A DNA stretch of 64,000 nucleotides from Leucobacter komagatae (GCF_006716085.1 NZ_VFON01000001.1:2046001-2110000); one strand, 5' to 3'; positions 34,615 through 43,917 are shown, numbered from the stretch's first letter. The notes: generated by a model not told the origin, from the letters alone. Program-made: numbers and translations.

Positions 34615-35466
34615 CTACTCCCCGCGCTCAAGCTCCTCAGAGCGGCGCACGTTTGCGGCGAGCGCGCGGTCAAAGAGTTCTCCCCACCCCGCGTCCTGCA
34701 GCACGAGCACTGCCTGCTCGGTTGTTCCCTTCGGACTCGTCACGTTGCGGCGCAGCTGGGCGGGCTCTTCGCCACTCTGCACGAGCAGCTCGGCGGCACC
34801 CGACACGGTGCCGTTCACGAGCACTCGGGCCTGCTCTGGGGTGAACCCGCGGCGAATCGCTGCGGCTGTCATCTCCTCGACGTAGAGGAAGACGTACGCG
34901 GGGCCCGAGCCAGAGACGGCGGCGACGTCGTTGATCTGGTCTTCACGCACGACGATGACATCGCCGACGGTTTCGAACAGGCGGCGCACGGTCTCGACCG
35001 ACTCAGCCGACGCAGACTCGCCGCCGGCGACGCCCGTGACGCCCCTGCCGAGGTGGGAGGGGGTGTTCGGCATCGCGCGCACGACCTGCGCCTCGGGCAG
35101 CTCGGCCTCGATCTGCGCGCATGAGACTCCGGCCGCGACGCTCACGACGATCGTTCCGGGCTTCAGGTCGGCCGCGATCTCGCGCGCGACGTCCGCGATC
35201 ATCCACGGCTTGACGGCGAGCATCACGAGCTCGGCATCACGAACCGCGATGCGGTTTGCCTCGGGCTCGGTCTCTGCGGCGTGCGCGACAACGTCTTCGG
35301 CACCCGCGAACTCTGCGGCACTCGCGGCTGAGTTCGTCGTGACGGTGATCGGCAGCGCGATGTCAACGTCGGGGCTGCGCAGCCCGGCGAGGATCGCACC
35401 TCCCATCGAACCGACTCCGATCATTGCGGTGCGGGGAAGCGTTGCTGGCTCTGGCTGCGTCGTCAT
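34615..35466 (-). CDS. proC: Pyrroline-5-carboxylate reductase
   Basis: 283 residues; last step of proline synthesis using NAD(P)H. N-terminal Rossmann IGVGSMGGAILAGL; central MPNTPSHLGRGVTG; the C-terminal signature SGSGPAYVFLYVEEM is complete, followed by NVTSPKGTTEQAVLVL. It stands alone, divergent from the CDF transporter. Confidence 0.95.
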   Translation of the reverse strand: MTTQPEPATLPRTAMIGVGSMGGAILAGLRSPDVDIALPITVTTNSAASAAEFAGAEDVVAHAAETEPEANRIAVRDAELVMLAVKPWMIADVAREIAADLKPGTIVVSVAAGVSCAQIEAELPEAQVVRAMPNTPSHLGRGVTGVAGGESASAESVETVRRLFETVGDVIVVREDQINDVAAVSGSGPAYVFLYVEEMTAAAIRRGFTPEQARVLVNGTVSGAAELLVQSGEEPAQLRRNVTSPKGTTEQAVLVLQDAGWGELFDRALAANVRRSEELERGE

Positions 35467-35589
35467 AGTTCCAGTCTGCCCGAGATGCGCGTTGCCGTGT
35501 GCATACGATGCTCAGAAACCTCAGCCCCCTGGCAAAGCATACGGCTACGCATACACTTGAGGCCGAGGGCATGAAACCCAGGAGGCACA

Positions 35590-36552
35590 ATGAGCAGTGA
35601 AGGTGGCAAGCGCGCGATCATCGCAGCGCTCCTCGCGAATGTTGGCATCGCCGTAACGAAGTTCATCGCGTGGGCGCTCTCGGGCTCCTCGGCGATGCTC
35701 GCGGAGGGCGTGCACTCGCTCGCCGATTCCGGCAACCAACTGCTCCTGCTGCTCGGCGGGCGGAAGGCGAAGCGCGAGGCAGATCAGGATCACCCGTTCG
35801 GCTACGGGCGTGAGCGCTACGTGTACGCGTTCATCGTCGCGGTTGTGCTCTTCGCCGTCGGCGGCCTGTTCTCGATCTGGGAGGGCATCTCCAAGATCCG
35901 CGACCCGCACACGCTCGAGATGTGGTGGCTGCCGCTCGCGGTGCTTGCCATCGCGATCGTGCTCGAAAGCCTGTCGCTGCGCACCGCGATCAAGGAAAGC
36001 AAGCCGCTGAAGGGCAAGAGCGGCTGGCTCGCCTTCATTCGGCGCTCGAAGTCGCCGGAGCTCCCGGTGATCCTGCTCGAGGATTTCGCGGCCCTCACCG
36101 GCCTGACGTTCGCGTTCATCGGCGTCGGCCTCACCGCGCTCACGGGAAACACCGTGTTTGACGCGTCGGCGACGATCCTTATTGGTCTCTTGCTCATCGC
36201 GGTTGCCGTGATCATCGGCGTCGAGACCAAGAGCCTGCTCGTTGGCGAGGGCGCGTCGGAAGAAGACGTGAAGAAGATTCAGTTCGCGCTCGCCGATGCG
36301 AAGGAGATCGACAGGATCATTCACATGAAGACCCTGTACCTCGGCCCCGACGAGATCATGGTCGGTGCGAAGGTCTCGCTGCCCGCGACGACGACGATGT
36401 CCGAGGTTTCCGTGATCATCAACCTCGCCGAGCGTCGCATCCGTGATGTGGTGCCTGCGGCGAAGGTCATCTACATCGAGCCCGACGTGTGGCTCGACCC
36501 GAACCTGCCGACGCCGACGACGAGCTCAATCGTCATGCTCTCAAGCGACTAG
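35590..36552 (+). CDS. Cation diffusion facilitator (zinc/metal efflux)
   Basis: 320 residues, six membrane helices. Metal site on helix 2 is HSLAD (EGVHSLADSGNQ); the partner on helix 5 is EDFAALTG in place of the usual HxxxD, a variant seen in some CDF groups. A cytosolic domain follows from about 210. Strong AGGAGG site. Substrate likely Zn, Fe or Mn; not readable from sequence. Three GCATAC words lie in its upstream gap. Confidence 0.9.
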   Translation: MSSEGGKRAIIAALLANVGIAVTKFIAWALSGSSAMLAEGVHSLADSGNQLLLLLGGRKAKREADQDHPFGYGRERYVYAFIVAVVLFAVGGLFSIWEGISKIRDPHTLEMWWLPLAVLAIAIVLESLSLRTAIKESKPLKGKSGWLAFIRRSKSPELPVILLEDFAALTGLTFAFIGVGLTALTGNTVFDASATILIGLLLIAVAVIIGVETKSLLVGEGASEEDVKKIQFALADAKEIDRIIHMKTLYLGPDEIMVGAKVSLPATTTMSEVSVIINLAERRIRDVVPAAKVIYIEPDVWLDPNLPTPTTSSIVMLSSD

Positions 36553-36556
36553 CGAG

Positions 36557-36826
36557 ATGGTGCTCATCGACGACCCCAGCTGGCCGGCGCACGGCAAACT
36601 GTGGGCGCACCTCGTGAGCGACGACAACCTCGAAGAGTTGCACGCGTTCGCGGAGGCGAACGGTATCCCGAGGCGAGGCTTCGACATCGACCACTACGAC
36701 GTGCCGGCTGACATGCACGCGGCGCTCATCGCAGCGGGCGCGACCCACGTCGGTGGGCGCGAGCTCGTGCGGCGATTGATCGCCTCGGGGCTGCGCGTGA
36801 CGACGCGGGAGCGGCGAGGCCGCTAG
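36557..36826 (+). CDS. DUF4031-domain protein
   Basis: 89 residues. Begins MVLIDDPSWPAHGKLWAHL, with FAEANGIPRRGFDIDHYDVP; this WPAHG and HYDVP pattern marks DUF4031, a small actinobacterial family without known role. It starts four bases after the CDF stop, so both are one transcript. Confidence 0.88.
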   Translation: MVLIDDPSWPAHGKLWAHLVSDDNLEELHAFAEANGIPRRGFDIDHYDVPADMHAALIAAGATHVGGRELVRRLIASGLRVTTRERRGR

Positions 36827-36912
36827 CGCTGTGGCCGGCGGTCTGACCGAAGCGCGCAGCGAACGTGGACACAGCGCTTTGAGTCGCTATGAGCCAGATA
36901 CCGTTCGGGTGC

Positions 36913-37635
36913 TCAAGCAGGCGCGCTGCGGGGTATCGGCGCGTGCCGGGGCAGGTCTTGCTGCAGTATGCTCGCGAGATTTTCCTCACCTGCTGAGGTG
37001 AGCCTCACTGCACGGGTGCTCGAGGGGAGCGATTCGATCCATGCTCTGTGCTTGAGCGTGTCAAGCAGCATCTCTGCGGCCAGCCCGGCGACATGGTCGC
37101 GTCGCTCCGTCCAATCAAGGCATGGACGGGTGAGGGGGCGCCTCGGGTGCACCGGCAGGTCGATCCCGAGAGACTCCAACCAGGCCCGTCCCGGCGGAGC
37201 GAGACTGAAGTCAGACTCAAGAAAGCCTCTCGCGCGCATGCCATCGGCGAGCGCAACGCCGAGTTTGCCCGCGAGGTGCCGGTAGCAGGTACGAGCCTCT
37301 CTGATGGCGCGGTCACGGTGTTGGGCATCAAGCGACTGTTTGGCAGGCCGGACTCGACCGGAGAACGATGCCAGGGACTCGACCAGTGCTGCAGCCTGTG
37401 TGCCAGCGAGCCGAAGGTACCGGTGCCTCCCCTGTCGCACTTCTTCGGCGAGCCCACTGTCGAGCAGCTTGTCCGCATGCTCGCTCGCTGAGGACCTCGC
37501 GATCCCGGTGCCCCGAGACAGTTCGGTAAGCGTCCAGGCCCTCCCGTCGAGCATGAGCAGCAGCATCGACGCACGGGCGTCGTTGGCGAGTACGGCGGCC
37601 GTCGCCGCCAAGGCCGGGCTGCTCGTCTCTTCCAT
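36913..37635 (-). CDS. ArsR-like winged-helix regulator
   Basis: 240 residues. N-terminal winged helix: AVLANDARASMLLLMLDG, LTELSRGTGIARSSASEHADKLL and QGRHRYLRLAG. The C-terminal half (RDRAIREARTCYRHLAGKLGVALADG, LDWTERRDHVAGLAAEMLLD) is a helical domain typical of this actinobacterial group. It diverges from a flavin-reductase gene with a palindrome between, so it likely controls itself and that gene. Confidence 0.88.
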   Translation of the reverse strand: MEETSSPALAATAAVLANDARASMLLLMLDGRAWTLTELSRGTGIARSSASEHADKLLDSGLAEEVRQGRHRYLRLAGTQAAALVESLASFSGRVRPAKQSLDAQHRDRAIREARTCYRHLAGKLGVALADGMRARGFLESDFSLAPPGRAWLESLGIDLPVHPRRPLTRPCLDWTERRDHVAGLAAEMLLDTLKHRAWIESLPSSTRAVRLTSAGEENLASILQQDLPRHAPIPRSAPA

Positions 37636-37656
37636 GCCGAGAACTCTATCGTCGGC

Positions 37657-37680
37657 AGTGTTCGGGCCAGGCCGAACAGT
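37657..37680. promoter_or_regulatory. Operator palindrome between ArsR and flavin-reductase genes
   Basis: AGTGTTCGG-N6-CCGAACAGT is a 24-base inverted repeat with one mismatch per arm, centred in the 66-base divergent gap. Confidence 0.7.
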
Positions 37681-37701
37681 TCGCCCCGCAGACTGGATCG
37701 C

Positions 37702-38307
37702 ATGTACTCGACTCTTTCGATCGACCCCTCCGTGTTCTACTTTGGCACTCCCGTGGCCCTACTCACCACGGGGAAGGCCAGTGATGCCGTGGCGAACATC
37801 ACGCCTATCTCGTCGGCCTGGGCGTTGGATGATACCTACGTCCTCGGGCTGAGCAACCTCAGCCACGCGATGAGCAATCTCCGCGAGAATGGCGAGCTCG
37901 TTATCAACCTGCCAGACGCCCCGCTCTGGGAATCAGTCGAGCGGATCGCTAAGACGACCGGCGCTACCAAGGTCCCGCCACTCAAGCAGGAAAGGTACCG
38001 ATATGAGCCGAACAAGTGGGCACTCGGCGGGTTCACTCCGCGACCCAGCGAGGCTGTCGCGCCCCCGCGGATCGCTCAGTGCCCGGTTCAAATAGAGGCT
38101 CGCGTTACGAACATGACACCTCTGGGTGCCACAGGGGACGCCACGACCGTCCACGCGAAGGTCCTGCGCACCCACGTGCACCGGTGTCTCGCAATGCCAG
38201 GAACCTCACACATCAATCTCGAGGCTTGGAACCCGATGTATTACACGTTCCGCCACTACTTCTCACAAGGCGAGCGAGTCGGGGTCAACTTTCGAGCAGA
38301 ATGGTGA
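37702..38307 (+). CDS. Flavin reductase-like (FMN-binding split barrel) protein
   Basis: 201 residues. TPVALLTTGKASDAVANITPISSAWALDD is the flavin-reductase-like entry, then NGELVINLPDAPLWESVERIAKTTG. FMN and NAD(P)H binding is expected from the family; partner oxygenase unknown. It diverges from the ArsR-type regulator. Weak ribosome site before the ATG. Confidence 0.87.
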   Translation: MYSTLSIDPSVFYFGTPVALLTTGKASDAVANITPISSAWALDDTYVLGLSNLSHAMSNLRENGELVINLPDAPLWESVERIAKTTGATKVPPLKQERYRYEPNKWALGGFTPRPSEAVAPPRIAQCPVQIEARVTNMTPLGATGDATTVHAKVLRTHVHRCLAMPGTSHINLEAWNPMYYTFRHYFSQGERVGVNFRAEW

Positions 38308-38548
38308 GTGCTTCGGAGCAAGTGCACACCACGTCTTGCCCGTAGGCCAGCGGTGAACTCAACGGAGAACTCGCGCTATCCGGCGAGTTTCGAGAACGAT
38401 CGCCAGCCGTTTACCGCCCGGCCACTTTACGGTGCACTCTCGTTCGCCGGGCCTTTCTATCGTTGACCCGTCAGATCGGGGAACTCAGGATCGGGGCGGC
38501 GCCATTGCCGGCCCGGGTGAGCCCCGCGACATGAACGAAAGGCTCACT
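38308..38548. promoter_or_regulatory. Leader region of the ABC importer operon
   Basis: 240 bases with no gene. It contains a weak inverted repeat AACTCGC-N8-GCGAGTT (38368-38389) that may end the previous transcript. No iron-box or other known operator was recognised. Confidence 0.4.
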
Positions 38549-39691
38549 GTGACTTCACGTGTCTTCATCCGCCGGGCCGCGCTGGCGGCGGGCGTGCTCG
38601 CACTCACCGGCACCCTCGCTGCGTGCTCGTCGGGCGCTCCGGCTACGGACGGCGGGGCCGACGGCTCGGTCGATGCCGCAACGGCGACAAGCGCCGCAGA
38701 CTTCGGCGGGTTCGACGGCCTCGTCGAGGCGGCGAAGGCCGAGGGCGAGCTCAACGTTGTCGCGCTCCCCGAGGACTGGGCGAACTACGGCGAGATCATC
38801 GCCGGCTTCGAAGACAAGTACGGCATCACGGTGAACTCCGCGTCGCCGGACGCGTCGAGCGCCGAGGAGATCCAGGCAGCCGAAAACCTCAAGGGGCAGG
38901 ACACCGCGCCCGACGTCTTCGACCTCGGCGCCGCCGTCGCACTCGCGAACACCGACAAGTTCGCTGCGTACAAGGTCGAGAAGTGGGATGAGATTCCGGC
39001 CGAGAACAAGGAATCGACGGGGCTCTGGGTGAACAATTACTCGGGCATCATGTCGCTCGGCTACGACTCGGATAAGCTCTCGGAGCCGAAGAAGCTCGAC
39101 GACCTGCTCGGGGCGGAGTTCAAGGGCGCGGTCGCACTCAACGGCGACCCGACGCAGGCAGGTGCGGCGTTCGCCGCGGTCGGTTCGATCTCGGCGCTGA
39201 ACGGCGGTGGCGTTGACGATTTCGGCCCGGGCGTCGACTTCGCGCAGAAGCTCCGCGACGCGGGCAACTTCCTCACCGTCGACCCGACCCCTGCGACGAT
39301 CGCGTCGGGCGAGACCCCCGCGGTCTTCGACTGGTCGTTCAACAACATCGCTGCGGCCGCTGACAAGCCGAGCTGGAAGACCACCGTGCTCGACGGTCCC
39401 GTCTACGTGTCGTTCTACAACGAGGCCATCAACGCCGACGCACCCCACCCCGCCGCTGCCCGCCTGTGGCAGGAGTGGATCTTCTCTGACGAGGCGCAGG
39501 CGCTGTTCCTTGAGGGCAACGCGGTGCCGGTCAGGATCGACGCGCTGAAGGAGGCCGGCTCGGTCGACGAGAAGCTCATCGAGCAGGTCAGCTTCGGTAC
39601 GAGCTCCGAGGACTGGGTTTCGCCGGATCAGAAGCAGACCGACGCCGCGAACGCGCTGCTCGCAGAGCGCTGGGCCGCGGTCGTCAAGTAG
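38549..39691 (+). CDS. ABC importer substrate-binding lipoprotein
   Basis: 380 residues. Signal peptide SRVFIRRAALAAGVLAL with lipobox TLAAC, then a family-1 solute-binding fold: GLVEAAKAEGELNVVALPEDWANYGEIIAGFEDKYG, DVFDLGAAVALANTDKFA, and NYSGIMSLGYDSDKL. It resembles ferric, spermidine/putrescine or aminoethylphosphonate binding proteins; ligand unresolved. I prefer the GTG with GAAAGG six bases upstream over ATG at 38531. It heads a four-gene importer. Confidence 0.88.
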   Translation: MTSRVFIRRAALAAGVLALTGTLAACSSGAPATDGGADGSVDAATATSAADFGGFDGLVEAAKAEGELNVVALPEDWANYGEIIAGFEDKYGITVNSASPDASSAEEIQAAENLKGQDTAPDVFDLGAAVALANTDKFAAYKVEKWDEIPAENKESTGLWVNNYSGIMSLGYDSDKLSEPKKLDDLLGAEFKGAVALNGDPTQAGAAFAAVGSISALNGGGVDDFGPGVDFAQKLRDAGNFLTVDPTPATIASGETPAVFDWSFNNIAAAADKPSWKTTVLDGPVYVSFYNEAINADAPHPAAARLWQEWIFSDEAQALFLEGNAVPVRIDALKEAGSVDEKLIEQVSFGTSSEDWVSPDQKQTDAANALLAERWAAVVK

Positions 39692-39697
39692 TGCTCG

Positions 39698-39732
39698 GGC
39701 CTGTGCGCCGCGCAACCCGCGGCGCACAGGCC
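39698..39732 (+). terminator. Strong hairpin between binding protein and permease
   Basis: A perfect 15-bp stem GGCCTGTGCGCCGCG with complement and 5-base loop, six bases after the binding-protein stop. In importer operons such stems favour more binding protein than permease, by partial termination or mRNA protection. Confidence 0.8.
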
Positions 39733-39753
39733 TCCACGTTTCTTCATCACCCC

Positions 39754-40599
39754 ATGCGTAAAGCCGTCGCGGCGCTCGGACTCATCCCGTTCACCGCCTA
39801 TGTCTGCCTGTTCCTCGTCGTGCCGACGCTCATCGCGATCGGCTCAGGCTTCACCGCCGAGGGCGGGTTCACCCTCGCGAACATCCCAGTGCTGTTCGCC
39901 CCCGAAACGCTGTCAGCGTTCTGGGCGAGCATCTGGCTGAGCGCCGTCACCGCGGTGGTGGGTGCCGTTGTCGGCGGGATCCTCTGCTGGGCGCTCGCCG
40001 CCCTCCCTGAAGAGGGTCCGCTCCGCCGCCTCGTCGATTCGGCGAGTTCCGTCCTCGCCCAGTTCGGCGGCGTCATGCTCGCCTTTGCGTTCATCGCCAC
40101 GATCGGTGGCCAAGGCCTCATCACGGTGCTGCTCAGGGAGCGCCTCGGCACCGACATCTACGCCGAGGGCGTCTGGCTGTACGAGCTCCCCGGCCTGATT
40201 CTGCCCTACCTGTACTTCCAAGTGCCGCTCATGGTCATCACGTTCCTCCCGGCCGTGCTCGCGCTCAGGCCGGGGTGGGCCGAGGCCGTCGCGACGCTCG
40301 GCGGCCGTGGCGGCAGCTACTGGCTGCGGGTCGGCGCCCCGATCCTCACCCCCGCGTTCCTCGGCTCGCTGCTGCTGCTCTTCGCGAACGCGTTCTCCTC
40401 GTACGCGACGGCCGCGGCCCTCATCAGCCAGGGCTCGCAGATTGTGCCGCTGAAGATCAGGGCCGCGCTCATCGGCGAGACCGGCGCTTCGCTCGCCTCG
40501 AACGCGGGCGTGCTCGCGCTCGGCATGATCGTCGTCATGACCGCCGTGATGTTCGGCTACGGCCGGCTCATGGCCCGCACCGCGAGGTGGCAGGGGTGA
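39754..40599 (+). CDS. ABC importer permease 1
   Basis: 281 residues, six membrane helices. The family loop VATLGGRGGSYWLRVGAPILTP (EAA-like) is near residue 190. Start ATG at 39754 lies beyond the hairpin; a GTG at 39691 would place the hairpin inside the gene. Its stop overlaps the next permease start (GTGA). Confidence 0.87.
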   Translation: MRKAVAALGLIPFTAYVCLFLVVPTLIAIGSGFTAEGGFTLANIPVLFAPETLSAFWASIWLSAVTAVVGAVVGGILCWALAALPEEGPLRRLVDSASSVLAQFGGVMLAFAFIATIGGQGLITVLLRERLGTDIYAEGVWLYELPGLILPYLYFQVPLMVITFLPAVLALRPGWAEAVATLGGRGGSYWLRVGAPILTPAFLGSLLLLFANAFSSYATAAALISQGSQIVPLKIRAALIGETGASLASNAGVLALGMIVVMTAVMFGYGRLMARTARWQG

Positions 40600-41495
40600 G
40601 CGCGGGCATCCCCGGGCGCCCGTCGCCCGCCGTCGCACGGCTGGTCGTCGCGGTCATCGGTCTCGTGTTTCTCATCCCGCTCGTCGCGATGCTCGAGTTC
40701 ACGCTGCGCAACACCGCGGGCGGGCATGATTTCTCGCACTGGGCGGCACTGTTCGACCCTGACAGGGCGCGTGGCTACCGCGTGCTCGCGCAGGGTGTGC
40801 AGAACTCGCTCTTGCTCGCCGTGATCTCGCTCGCGATCGTGCTCCTGCTGTTCTTCCCAACAATCGTGCTCGTGCACCTGCGGTTCCCGCGGCTGCAGCG
40901 CGCGCTCGACCTGCTGACGGTGCTGCCGATCGCTATCCCGGCCATCGTGCTCGTCGTCGGCTTCGCGTCGATCTACAGGGTTATCGGGCAGGCGTTCGGG
41001 TCTGGCGTGTGGACACTCGCGCTCGCCTACGGGGTGCTCGTGCTGCCGTTCGCGTACCGGGCGATTGTCTCGGACCTCACCGGGATGGATGCCAGGGTGC
41101 GCGCAGAGGCAGCCAGGTCGCTCGGCGCGGGCTGGGTGACCGTGCTCGTCCGCGTCATCGCGCCGGGGGTGCGGCGGGGCTTGCTCGCGGCATCGCTCAT
41201 CACCATCGCGATCGTGCTCGGCGAGTTCACCGTGTCATCGCTGCTCAACCGCACGACGCTGCAGACCGCGCTGCTACAGATCTCAAAGTCTGACCCGTTC
41301 GTGGCGGTCGCGGTATCGCTCGTGTCGCTCGTCGCGGCGTTCGTGCTGCTGCTCATCGTGAGCGCCACCGGAGGCCCGCCGCGCCGGCGCGGGCATAGAC
41401 ACACTCGATCGTCCAGCAGCTCCGTCACCCCAACCGATTCGGCGCGCGCCACAGTGCCCGCGCAAAGCCCCAAGGAGTCCGCCCGTGGCCGCTAA
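40596..41495 (+). CDS. ABC importer permease 2
   Basis: 299 residues with six membrane helices, starting GTG overlapped with the previous stop. EAA loop at about 170: RAEAARSLGAGWVTVLVRVIAPGV. C-terminal 45 residues form a basic Ser/Thr/Pro tail that is poorly conserved in such permeases. It partners permease 1 as a heterodimer. Confidence 0.87.
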   Translation: MSAGIPGRPSPAVARLVVAVIGLVFLIPLVAMLEFTLRNTAGGHDFSHWAALFDPDRARGYRVLAQGVQNSLLLAVISLAIVLLLFFPTIVLVHLRFPRLQRALDLLTVLPIAIPAIVLVVGFASIYRVIGQAFGSGVWTLALAYGVLVLPFAYRAIVSDLTGMDARVRAEAARSLGAGWVTVLVRVIAPGVRRGLLAASLITIAIVLGEFTVSSLLNRTTLQTALLQISKSDPFVAVAVSLVSLVAAFVLLLIVSATGGPPRRRGHRHTRSSSSSVTPTDSARATVPAQSPKESARGR

Positions 41496-42594
41496 CCACA
41501 CCCCAACCCCCTCGCCCTCACCCGTGAGGTTAGAGGCAGTCACGAAGTCCTACGGCTCGACCACGGTGCTGCACGGCGTCGACCTCGCGCTCGAGCCCGG
41601 CGAGCTCGTCTGTCTGCTCGGCCCCTCGGGGTGCGGGAAGACGACGGCGCTGCGCTGCATTGCGGGGCTCGAGCAGGTCTCGGGCGGGCGGATCCTGCTC
41701 GGCGACGAAGACGTCACCCGAGTGCCCGTGAGCCGCCGCGACATCGGCATGGTGTTTCAGCAGTACTCACTGTTCCCGCACCTCTCGGTTGCGCGAAACG
41801 TCGAGTTTGGGCTGCGGATGCGACGCGTCGACCGCGCCGAGCGCACGCGGCGGGTCGGGGAACTGCTCGAGATCGTGGGCCTCGACCATCTCGCCGAGCG
41901 CTTTCCGCACGAGCTGTCGGGCGGCCAGCAGCAGCGCGTCGCGCTCGCGCGCGCCCTCGTGACTCGGCCGCGCGCCCTGCTGCTCGATGAGCCGCTCTCG
42001 GCGCTCGACGCGAAGGTTCGCGTGCGGCTGCGCGAGCAGATCCGGGCGATTCAGACCGAGCTCGGCATCAGCACCGTGTTCGTCACGCACGACCAGGAGG
42101 AGGCGCTCGCGATCTCCGACAGGGTCGCGGTGATGGAGTCGGGCAGGATCGCGCAACTCGGCACCCCCGAAGAGCTCTACCGGCGGCCCGCGTCACCCTT
42201 CGTCGCCGACTTCGTTGGGCTCTCAAACCGGGTTGCTGGGGTACTCGACTCGCATCCAGACGGCACGGTGGTGCGCGTGCAGGGCGCGGTGCTGCCCGTG
42301 CTCGGGCAGGCGGGGTCGAGCGCCGGGGCGGGTGCCGCAGTGACGGCGTACGTTCGGCCGGAGCACGTGCGGTTGGTGGCGACGTCTCCGGGACCGGGCT
42401 CTGCTGGTGCTGGGGCTGGCGCTGGCGCTGGTGGCACGGTTGTATCGAGCGGCTTCCTCGGCTCGATTAGGCGCACGGTGGTTGAGCTTAACGACGGCAC
42501 GACGATCGCGGCCCAGCACGGGGCAGACATCGCATACGCCGCGGGTGACCAGGTCTCGGTCTCGTTCGCGGCCGAGCCCGTCGCTGTCTCGTAA
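41485..42594 (+). CDS. ABC importer ATP-binding protein (with TOBE domain)
   Basis: 369 residues. Walker A GPSGCGKTT, Q-loop VFQQYSLFPH, signature LSGGQQQRVALARAL, Walker B LLLDEPLSALD and switch His in VFVTHDQEEALAI are intact; a C-terminal TOBE domain follows at about 260-365 (FVRPEH-like YVRPEHVRLV). It carries an AGAGAGAGAG low-complexity insert at about 305-315. AAGGAG precedes GTG, overlapping the permease by 11 bases. Confidence 0.93.
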   Translation: MAANHTPTPSPSPVRLEAVTKSYGSTTVLHGVDLALEPGELVCLLGPSGCGKTTALRCIAGLEQVSGGRILLGDEDVTRVPVSRRDIGMVFQQYSLFPHLSVARNVEFGLRMRRVDRAERTRRVGELLEIVGLDHLAERFPHELSGGQQQRVALARALVTRPRALLLDEPLSALDAKVRVRLREQIRAIQTELGISTVFVTHDQEEALAISDRVAVMESGRIAQLGTPEELYRRPASPFVADFVGLSNRVAGVLDSHPDGTVVRVQGAVLPVLGQAGSSAGAGAAVTAYVRPEHVRLVATSPGPGSAGAGAGAGAGGTVVSSGFLGSIRRTVVELNDGTTIAAQHGADIAYAAGDQVSVSFAAEPVAVS

Positions 42595-42660
42595 TCCCGC
42601 ACGCGCTCACGCTCACGCTCACGCCCTCGCCCGCACCCGCACCCTCGTCCTCGTCCTCGC
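42398..42660. repeat. Low-complexity Ala/Gly insert and 3'-flank microsatellites
   Basis: GCTGGn 6-base units code for Ala-Gly repeats within the TOBE domain (42398-42432), and downstream (42605-42660) GCTCAC, CCTCGC and GTCCTC units repeat in the noncoding flank. Suggests slippage. Confidence 0.6.
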
Positions 42661-42790
42661 CCCATCATTTTCTCGAGCACACATCAAAAACACGCGTAAA
42701 AGGATGTGCGCAGAAGAGATTGGGGTGTTCGGGCGCGGAGTGGCGGTCCGGCAGGGCCCGGGGCTGGCGGGGAGTGGCGGGGCCACCCGC

Positions 42791-43264
42791 CTAGCGGCGC
42801 TCCGAGAAGAACGCTTCCAAAAGTTCAGCGCTCTCCGCCGCCCGCACCCCAGCGACAACCTCGGGAACGGGGTGCGGCAGCCTGCCGTCGCGCAGTAGGT
42901 CATACACGCTGCCCACCGCGCCGGCCTTGTCGTCCCACGCCCCGAACACGACCCGAGGCACCCGCGCCGCGAGGATGACGCCCGCGCACATCACGCACGG
43001 CTCAAGCGTGACGACGAGCGTGCAATCGGTGAGAAAGCGGTCGCCTATCGCCTCCGCGGCGCCACGAATCGCGATCACCTCCGCGTGCCCCGTGGGGTCG
43101 GTGCTTGTGAGGCGCCGGTTGCGGCCCGTCGCGAGCACCTCGCCATCGGAGCCGAGGACGACGGCGCCGACAGGGATCTCCCCCGCAGCCGCAGCCTCAC
43201 GCGCTGACTCGAGGGCGCGCTCCATGGCTGTGAGCTCGTCTGGTGATGGAGGGATGGTGGTCAC
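42791..43264 (-). CDS. tadA: tRNA-specific adenosine deaminase
   Basis: 157 residues. Zinc site: H-A-E in GHAEVIAIRGAAEA, and P-C-V-M-C in LEPCVMCAGVILAARVPRVVFG. It converts A34 to inosine in tRNA-Arg. I start at the GTG in VTTIPPS, which does not overlap upp. Divergent from upp by 17 bases, a pairing common in actinobacteria. Confidence 0.92.
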   Translation of the reverse strand: MTTIPPSPDELTAMERALESAREAAAAGEIPVGAVVLGSDGEVLATGRNRRLTSTDPTGHAEVIAIRGAAEAIGDRFLTDCTLVVTLEPCVMCAGVILAARVPRVVFGAWDDKAGAVGSVYDLLRDGRLPHPVPEVVAGVRAAESAELLEAFFSERR

Positions 43265-43281
43265 GGCAATAGAATAGGCGT

Positions 43282-43917
43282 ATGCGAGTCTTCGTTGCAG
43301 ATCATCCACTGATCACACACAAACTGACGGTGCTGCGCGACGCGAAAACGCCGCAGCCCACGTTCCGCCTCCTTGTTGAGGAAATCATGACGCTGCTTGC
43401 CTACGAGGCAACCCGCGAGGTGCGCGTCTCCCCGCTCGAGATCCAGACCCCGGTCGCCAAGACCACGGGCGTGCGGCTGAGTGAGCCGCTGCCGCTCATC
43501 GTGCCGATTCTGCGCGCGGGCCTCGGCATGCTCGAGGGCATGGTGAAGCTCGTACCTACCGCCGAGGTCGGGTTCCTCGGCATGGTGCGTGACGAGGAAA
43601 CCCTCGAGCCCACGACCTACGCAGAGCGTCTCCCCGACTCGCTCGCCGGGCGTCAGTGCTTCGTGCTCGACCCCATGCTCGCGACCGGCGGCTCGCTCGC
43701 AGCAGCAATCGACTTCCTGTTCGCGCGCGGCGCCGACGACATCACCGCGATCTGCATCCTTGGCACCCCCGAAGGCGTTGAGGCGATGCGCAAGGCCGCG
43801 GGTGACCGGAATGTCACCCTCGTGCTCGGCGCCCTCGACGAGGGGCTCGACGAGCACGCCTACATCGTTCCGGGCCTCGGCGACGCGGGCGACCGCCTCT
43901 ACGGCACGGCGGAGTAG
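43282..43917 (+). CDS. upp: Uracil phosphoribosyltransferase
   Basis: 211 residues, full length. PRPP motif in [41 protein letters not shown] uracil region; C-terminal [14 protein letters not shown]. Salvages uracil to UMP. Divergent from tadA, followed by a strong terminator. Confidence 0.97.
   Translation: MRVFVADHPLITHKLTVLRDAKTPQPTFRLLVEEIMTLLAYEATREVRVSPLEIQTPVAKTTGVRLSEPLPLIVPILRAGLGMLEGMVKLVPTAEVGFLGMVRDEETLEPTTYAERLPDSLAGRQCFVLDPMLATGGSLAAAIDFLFARGADDITAICILGTPEGVEAMRKAAGDRNVTLVLGALDEGLDEHAYIVPGLGDAGDRLYGTAE

Noticed and set aside
38555..39727. 390-codon minus-strand frame over the binding-protein gene
   Set aside because: Shadow; Arg/Val/Leu-rich with no motif and opposite a clear solute-binding protein.
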